A stretch of 64,000 nucleotides of DNA from Harmothoe impar (taxonomy: Eukaryota; Annelida; Polychaeta; Phyllodocida; Polynoidae), in NCBI GenBank assembly GCA_947462335.1, contig OX381704.1, positions 122,932,004 to 122,996,003 on the forward strand, given 5' to 3'. Shown here piece by piece: positions 58,510-64,000 of this stretch (position 1 is the first letter of the stretch; each line of letters starts with the position of its first letter). The translations under genes and the position numbers were made by a program. A model generated the notes under the pieces. That model saw nothing but the letters and a program-made list of their open reading frames with translations, did not search any database and was not told the origin of the DNA.

Positions 58510-58650
58510 ACTTAAAGGGCATCATTTGTCGTCATGATGCGCCAATGCACCTTGTCAGCCCCACAGGGTCAGCATGATGCATGAATGCTGCACTCGCAAG
58601 TTACTCACCAGGGTTGCATTCATGCATCATGACAACAAAAAGGGGCTTCC
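58510..58650. repeat. Foldback repeat with ATGATGC palindromes
   Basis: CTTAAAGGGCATCATTTGTC opens it, then GTCATGATGCGCCAATGCA, a central GGGTCAGCATGATGCATGAA, and on the right TGCATTCATGCATCATGACA. The left and right arms are inverted copies. Related sequence is at 62453-62940, and the central word resembles the core of the 62-bp array. Confidence 0.7.
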
Positions 58651-59949
58651 ACAAAATACCATGGATTCTCTGGTAGAAGTATGTGACTCAGCTTTTATTT
58701 GATTCCAAACATATATCATAATATAGGGTCACGGTGAGGCATACACAACGCTTTATACGTATTAAACCTGCTGTTCGAAACTAGCAACCTTTAGACCCCC
58801 TCTGCGGCCTGTTTGTTTTTTCTGAGGTGAGTTTATGACTTATACCTGAGCTTTACACACAAGAATTTACACTATAAACATTTCCTTTTCTACGGAATAT
58901 TAGTAGTGGATTTTACATGTTTGCCTCTATAGACTACATAGGCCGTTCAGTACGCACTGCCACTGCACAGACATTTGGACATTTTCCCTACTCCCCTGAC
59001 TAAATCCCTCATTTATCAACACTTGGTTGTAATGGAAATAGACTTTATGCATACCAATGGATACCTATGTTTCTATTATATATGTTTGTCAAGCATTTGT
59101 TTGTTTTTTGTTATTTTGTATGATGTTTTTATATCAATGAGAAAGTGGAAACTAGGCAGAAAGGCCGTGTGTGTAGGCATCCCCCTTTGGCACTGCAAAT
59201 AGGAAGGACCTCAGAAAACACTCTGCAGTATCATTCATTTCCGGGGAAGGCTCTTGGGGTAGTCAATTTAGAAATGATCACATTGTAATGGCATGATATA
59301 GATCTGCATTTAGGGATATCCTACATTTTAATCGGACTGCCAGACCTAGATCTACAGCACAAAATGTCCTAAAAAGTATAGAATCACCTTTCAAACGGGG
59401 GAGCCTAAATGTGTAGGTATATACATTAAAACCCCATTTATGTTTACTATTTACTGTCTAAATCCCAAAGTGATAGAAAAAGAAATAGCCCCCGGATTTA
59501 CACATATGTGGACCTACCTTTGCTGATGAGTACATGTAGTACATTCCCTATGTAAGGCACTCTCCACTCACCCGGAACCCCACTACAACAGGGGAGGGCT
59601 ATTGTGGGATCAATCCACTGCTGCAGTCATATCGGCTCAGACAGGACCCTCTTGTCTGCTCAAAACACCTTCTTTTTGCAATGAAAGATCAATTTAACCA
59701 TGTTATAGTGGTGCTAGAATTATAATTCCTCCAGCATTGCCTTATTTAAGATCTCACCTATTTATCCTACACGAAAAATACAACTTTTTTGAGCTGATTA
59801 AAAATGGCCTGAACGCCCTAGACTATACTGTCTATGGGGACCATATTAGGACATGAATCATGGAGACTATATCAGCGAACACTAGTGGGGAGTGGGGTGG
59901 GGTTAGCCTGAGTATGGAGAGAAGGAAAATGTAGAAAAGTTAGGGTAGA
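58651..59949. other. Single-copy spacer
   Basis: No supported gene. The open stretch at 58975-59202 is A+T-rich, hydrophobic and lacks any recognisable domain. Confidence 0.45.
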
Positions 59950-60750
59950 TGCACCCTGAGTCGGACAGACACCTCGGACACCATTGGCTTTGGATTACAT
60001 AATTAAATATAGATATTTGACCTATCAATAAAACTGAAGATGAACGCTGGTTTTCTTTTCTTTTCTAACAAATACATTACACAAAATATCAACAACCTTA
60101 TACATGGTTCTACGACTGCCTCATCTTGGGGTGATATTGCCATATTCTCAAGATAAAAGTCAAAAGTAAATGGAAATTGGTTTTCTTGTCCGGTCAATTC
60201 TGGCATTTTCTTTATGTATACAGTATTCCTATAGGGATCTATGGGACGATTTGTATTCTTTATAATAGTTCCAGTCAATGACTGTAAAGAAATTTAATGT
60301 ACTACTATATGGAAAGCGATTTCACAACAGCACCAAATTGCACCTAAAGTCGGACACTAATCACACCCTGACTCGCACACTATTAAACAGCCTATAGGGT
60401 TGTACTCAGTTGGTCATTATTTAATAACAAGGGGTGGGGGTTCGATTTCCATATAAGCGAGTGAAACCATTTCAGCCCCCCCCCCCCCCAGCCCCCTTTA
60501 AGGTAAGCTGAGATGGGTAGAAATTTATCTGAACTCGCTTTTTTGAACGATAGTAAAGTGGGGGATGTTTTGCTGAAAAGGAATGAAAACCCCACCCCCA
60601 CCCCACTTTTTACATAGCATACATGATAGGTTAAGGGATTACCCTCATGTCTGGCCTTCCCATTTTGTGTTCATGGCAAGCATACCCCACCTATGAATGT
60701 GTCCGACTCTAGGATCACTATTAGTCTAAGGTGTCCGACTTTAGGTGCAG
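59950..60750. mobile_element. Inverted-repeat region with GTCCGACT ends
   Basis: GCACCTAAAGTCGGACAC at 60340-60357 is exactly inverted at 60731-60748. Related words are GCACCCTGAGTCGGACAG at 59951-59968 and GTGTCCGACTCTAGG at 60699-60713 (inverted). This suggests one element nested in or duplicated from another of the same TIR family. Between them are a C run (60478-60489) and a minus-strand open stretch (see 60003-60290). Confidence 0.5.
60003..60290 (-). CDS. Possible exon of unknown protein
   Basis: On the minus strand a TTTCTTTACAG acceptor-like site precedes an open frame with TGTIIKNTNRPIDPYRNTVY, then FPFTFDFYLENMAISPQDEA. The composition looks protein-like up to about residue 65 (VVEP), after which it becomes a generic hydrophobic/Lys-rich tail. 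No family is recognised. It lies inside the GTCCGACT inverted-repeat region, so a transposon-encoded origin is possible. Confidence 0.22.
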   Translation of the reverse strand, partial: SLQSLTGTIIKNTNRPIDPYRNTVYIKKMPELTGQENQFPFTFDFYLENMAISPQDEAVVEPCIRLLIFCVMYLLEKKRKPAFIFSFIDRSNIYI

Positions 60751-61766
60751 TTCAATCTTTTGAAAGCAAGAAATTGAATGCTGATTAATTAATGCTATTA
60801 AATGGGTGCCTCTATCCCAGTTAATTGTCAGTTAACTATTATTATAAGATCTAACTATATTGTTCTGTTATGATGAAAGTTGAATAATGAAGACAAACAG
60901 TCACATTGAGTTTAATTTCATATTCTTTATTAAGATATATCTACCTGATAAATAATGATATCATATATGTGGTATCATAATGATGTAATAACAGGCATTC
61001 TATTTCAGGAACTAGAAGTAGCCAAGCGGTCTCTGTGCAGACATGTAAACTAACACGACTGTTCTGTTAGATACGGCACACACAGCATTTAAATTCAATG
61101 ACACATGTATCAAAACATGTTTAATGACACAAATAATACACAAATACAGTTATAACTGTCCAGTTCTCCTACCACAGACCACAGTCCAATATACAGAACC
61201 ATTAACTGTAACACATACATGTCGGTAGAAATGTACCTTTTGTTTTCTATGAGCAGATGCCTCTTACAATGAAACAAATATACAAAAACTACATACACAT
61301 TTAAAATCTCAACACTCTCCAAAGTTGATTATACTAAACATTTTTGGGAAAACAGAATAAGTCCCACCTCCTGTGTGCTGCATACATGTAGTGGTATAAA
61401 TAGGTTATAGGCCTTGTACCCAGCTGTAGGGCTATTCAGCCTCCCTTCACTGTATTTCACACACTCATACACATACTCGTATTACTATGTACTCGTCCTT
61501 TAACTACTTCAAAGCTCTTACAAAGATAATTGAGAAAAACTATATATACACATTTAAAACACCCTCCTGTGTTAATAATACTAAACATTTTTGGGAAACA
61601 TGCGTATATTTGAAGTGTGAATAACATTCCTATCATGCTGATATTAAATAAATGGATAAATAGATGAGTAAAATAAGTCAACAAATGATATAAACAGAGA
61701 TGATGTATGATAATGGACCGGTGTGTTGACTGCTTCACATCAGGGTAATGTACCACAATGATAAAG
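60751..61766. other. A+T-rich spacer with one internal duplication
   Basis: 61285-61350 and 61530-61600 share ACACATTTAAAA and TACTAAACATTTTTGGGAAA in the same order, an old direct duplication. No exon is supported. Confidence 0.5.
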
Positions 61767-62043
61767 TCTCCAATACAATAAACTAGTAGAGTTATGGTAT
61801 CTATTGTCTCCAATACATTAAACTAGTAGAGTTATGGTATCCATTGTCTCCAATACATTAAACTAGTAGAGTTCTGGTATCCATTGTCTCCAATACATTA
61901 AACTAGTAGAGTTCTGGTATCCATTGTCTCCAATACATTAAACTAGTAGAGTTCTGGTATCCATTGTCTCCAATGCATTAAACTAGGAGAGTTATGGTAT
62001 CCATTGTCTCCAATACATTAAACTAGTAGAGTTGGTATCTATT
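61767..62043 (+). repeat. 40-bp tandem repeat (about seven copies)
   Basis: Unit GTCTCCAATACATTAAACTA followed by GTAGAGTTCTGGTATCCATT, period 40. The last copy is shortened (AGAGTTGGTATCTATTGG). Very homogeneous, hence young. Confidence 0.95.
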
Positions 62044-62452
62044 GGCGTTATGGGGGCCTTTCCTAGACCTGTGGGGACAGCCGAGTGCGGACATCCTATT
62101 AGAACCACTGCAAAATTGTTTACCAATTATAGTAGCATTACCAAAGTGCCCGGTGTTACCATTGGAGGTGTTGCATTACAGTTATCACACTCACCCATGG
62201 GCCGTTTTTTGACACCTGGCAGGGGGTACCTTTCAAATGTCCTCATTTATGGAATCCTCATTAAGAAGTATACTGTTGAAATTATCCTAACCTGTAAGAG
62301 GGGGTTTCAACCTACATTTAGATGTAATTCATGTTAATATGGGGTTATCCTATGGTAAACTGTGAAATTGTAAAGTAGAACATTTTATATCTTTACCCAC
62401 TACTCACTACCCACGGGGTTTTGCTTGCAGGTTCTTTATAATGTATACTCGT
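62044..62452. other. Single-copy spacer
   Basis: A plus-strand open stretch (62032-62337) has no family resemblance and no ATG in good context; not annotated as a gene. Confidence 0.45.
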
Positions 62453-62940
62453 GAGACTTTAGAGGACATCTGTTGTCATGATGCATGAATGCAGCCCTGG
62501 CAAATATCTCACCAGTGCTGCATTCATGCATCATGCTAAACCGACCAGGTTGAGACTGTCCCAAAGGGTTGGCATGATGCACCAATACAGCACTGGCAAG
62601 TTACTTGCCTGTGCTGTGTGGGGGTTGTGGGATGTGGAGGTGTGACAGTGCTGCATTCAAGCATCATGCTGACCCTAGTGCTGCATTCAAGCATCATGCT
62701 GACCCTAGTGCTGCATTCAAGCATCATGCTGACCCTAGCGGAGAGAAGGACAGCTTCACTGCCTTGGTCATCATGATGCATGAATGCAGCCCCAGTGAGT
62801 AGCTCACCAGTGCTGCATTCAAGCATCATGCTGACACACTCCCAAAGGGTCGGCATGATGCACCAATGCGGCACTAAAAATTTAGGCCTACTAGTCGAGG
62901 CTGCATTGATGCATCATGACAAGAAATGTCGTCTTTTAGC
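62453..62940. repeat. Foldback repeat with internal 30-bp triplication
   Basis: The left arm AGGACATCTGTTGTCATGAT is mirrored by the right end GCATCATGACAAGAAATGTC. Several inner GCATGATGC/GCATCATGC words alternate in orientation. Three tandem copies of AGTGCTGCATTCAAGCATCA then TGCTGACCCT (30 bp) lie at about 62649-62738. Same family as 58510-58650. Confidence 0.75.
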
Positions 62941-63124
62941 AACATGATGTCCCTAAGTGTTAACAGAACCCTACTCAGCGACTTGACCAAGCTGTGCTGA
63001 TATGTTCTAGAATTCACCCAATATTTAATGCATCTCTGTCTCACGGCTGCCATAGACCATTAGTGGTGTAGTATTTCTAATAATCTGACAAATCTGAGTC
63101 TGTGTAATGCCGCTCTGGTTCATC
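62941..63124. other. Short spacer
   Basis: No feature seen. Confidence 0.5.
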
Positions 63125-63701
63125 TCACCACACATACCGCTCCCCAGACTCTGTCACCCAGCGTGGTGGGAGGTCCTCATCCAGCACCCCCCTCAGGGCC
63201 TCCTTCAGCTGCTGCAGTTTGTCCCCCTGGTCTCTCAGCCTGTCTGGTAACACGATCTGTGTATCCCACAATTCCACCTTCACCCCCGCCTGTCTGCACC
63301 TGGACACCTCAGTCACCAGGTTGTCTATTGGTGCTGTACCCTGCTCCACCTTAACCTGCCCACACTGTGACAGGAGTGCAGCGTGCTGTGTGAGACATGA
63401 CAGCAGCTCTGTCACTGGGTCTGTGTCATGTAGCCCTACCCACATCCTGCCTCTCACCCAGCCCTGTGGCAGCACCTGCAGCAGTCTGTGCCACTCCTGG
63501 TGTGAGAACATGTCAGCACCCGGCTCTCCCCACAGGTTTGTGTAATGGTCAGTGTATATGTGCAGTGTATGTACCTTCCTGTCACACCGCCCTGATGCCG
63601 TATGCTGCATTACAGCCTCTGCTGCATCACCAGGGCACCAGGCAACCACATGCGCTCTGTGTACCTCAGCCCACCGTGTCCCACCTACAGCATAGCACCA
63701 C
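63125..63701 (-). CDS. Exon of unrecognised protein, partial gene
   Basis: Strong coding look: a G+C-rich, long open frame of about 190 codons after a good acceptor (CTGTTTCAG, exon from 63701 downward). The peptide has KVHTLHIYTDHYTNLWGEPG, an acidic/leucine-rich C-terminal part (DRLRDQGDKLQQLKEALRG) and ends GERYVW before TGA at about 63127-63125. Alternatively CGGTATGT near 63140 is a donor and the gene continues. No signal peptide or membrane segment is visible in this part. I do not recognise the family; HTLHIYTDHYTNLW followed by a charged helix suggests a soluble protein. The upstream exon lies beyond the window or upstream of the tandem repeat. Confidence 0.6.
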
Positions 63702-63914
63702 CTGAAACAGACAACAATAACTGTGAGTCTCCATGTCGACCTGTACCTCAGCCCACCGTGTCCCACCTACAGCATACCACCACCTGAAACAGACAACAAT
63801 AACTATGAGTCTCCATGTCTACCTGTACCTCAGCCCACCGTGTCCCACCTACAGTATACCAGTACCTGAAACAGACAACAATAACTATGAGTCTCCATGT
63901 CTACCTGTACCTCA
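63661..63914 (-). repeat. 82-bp tandem repeat spanning a splice acceptor
   Basis: Copies start at 63661, 63743, 63825 and (partial) 63907 with period exactly 82. Each copy contains, on the minus strand, GTTGTCTGTTTCAGGT (the last copy TTTCAGGTACTGG) and the first 40 or so exon bases including GGTGGGACACGGTGGGCTGAG in two overlapping halves. The acceptor and exon edge are therefore present three times. Confidence 0.93.
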
Positions 63915-64000
63915 GGACGGAAGTAATGAGGAGTTTCCACATAAACCGGTTTTCAGGAATCACTCACATTTGAAGTATAACCAATGTTTTATGGTCAGGT
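63915..64000. other. Window edge, single-copy
   Basis: No feature seen; presumably intron of the minus-strand gene. Confidence 0.4.

Noticed and set aside
61457..61813. Minus-strand 118-codon frame
   Set aside because: A+T-rich, runs into the 40-bp tandem repeat, no domain resemblance.

Overview
This is eukaryotic, almost certainly animal, genomic DNA. There are no bacterial operons or Shine-Dalgarno-led genes. There are splice-like junctions, a DIRS-type tyrosine-recombinase retrotransposon relic, palindromic transposons and a very high load of minisatellites. The repeat style (minisatellites inside inverted-repeat elements, DIRS-like retroelements, long G/C runs) fits a marine invertebrate deuterostome such as amphioxus, but no sequence here proves the species. 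Protein-coding content is very low: one convincing exon at the far right on the minus strand (63125-63701), one degraded recombinase, and a few weak exon candidates.

Layout. 1-8950: two near-identical directly repeated flanking segments (1-1004 and 6803-7802), each running into an array of a 20-bp satellite (1005-4807, 7803-8950). The first array is also closed on its right by an inverted copy of the same flank (4808-5325), so it sits in the loop of a roughly 0.5-kb-arm palindrome. 9382-10836: a 16-bp satellite built from 8-mers, followed by a CpG-rich stretch. 11461-52200: five tandem copies of a composite unit of about 6.6-10 kb. The order in each unit is: 20-bp satellite (a), linker (b), 94-109-bp satellite (c), linker/left arm (d), 78-bp satellite (e), left arm continued (f), C-rich 31-bp satellite (g), right arm (h), DIRS-like fragment (i). 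The arms d+f and h are inverted copies of each other and cradle g. Linkers b and d carry inverted copies of each other and cradle c. Four different minisatellites are thus nested in inverted repeats. Only the last unit (copy 5) continues uninterrupted through the recombinase; in copies 1-4 it is cut at one identical base and joined to the next 20-bp array, which gives the right breakpoint of the tandem duplication.

Two later insertions (23835-24535 and 40760-41637) are foldback elements of one family. They share termini and an ATA-type target duplication, and their arms contain tRNA-like sequences facing each other. In the first, the D-arm and anticodon region resemble tRNA-Val(CAC).

52200-64000 is mostly single-copy non-coding DNA with smaller repeats: a 28-bp array that turns into a 62-bp array (53936-55490), foldback repeats built on a GCATGATGCATGAATGC motif (58510-58650, 62453-62940), a TIR cluster with GTCCGACT (59950-60750), a 40-bp array (61767-62043), and an 82-bp tandem repeat that duplicates the splice-acceptor edge of the terminal exon (63661-63914).

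The genes do not form a pathway. The common theme is structural: palindromic mobile DNA repeatedly acting as the seat of minisatellite growth, with the whole assembly then amplified in tandem. All long open frames inside the arrays are products of stop-free repeat units and are not annotated as genes.
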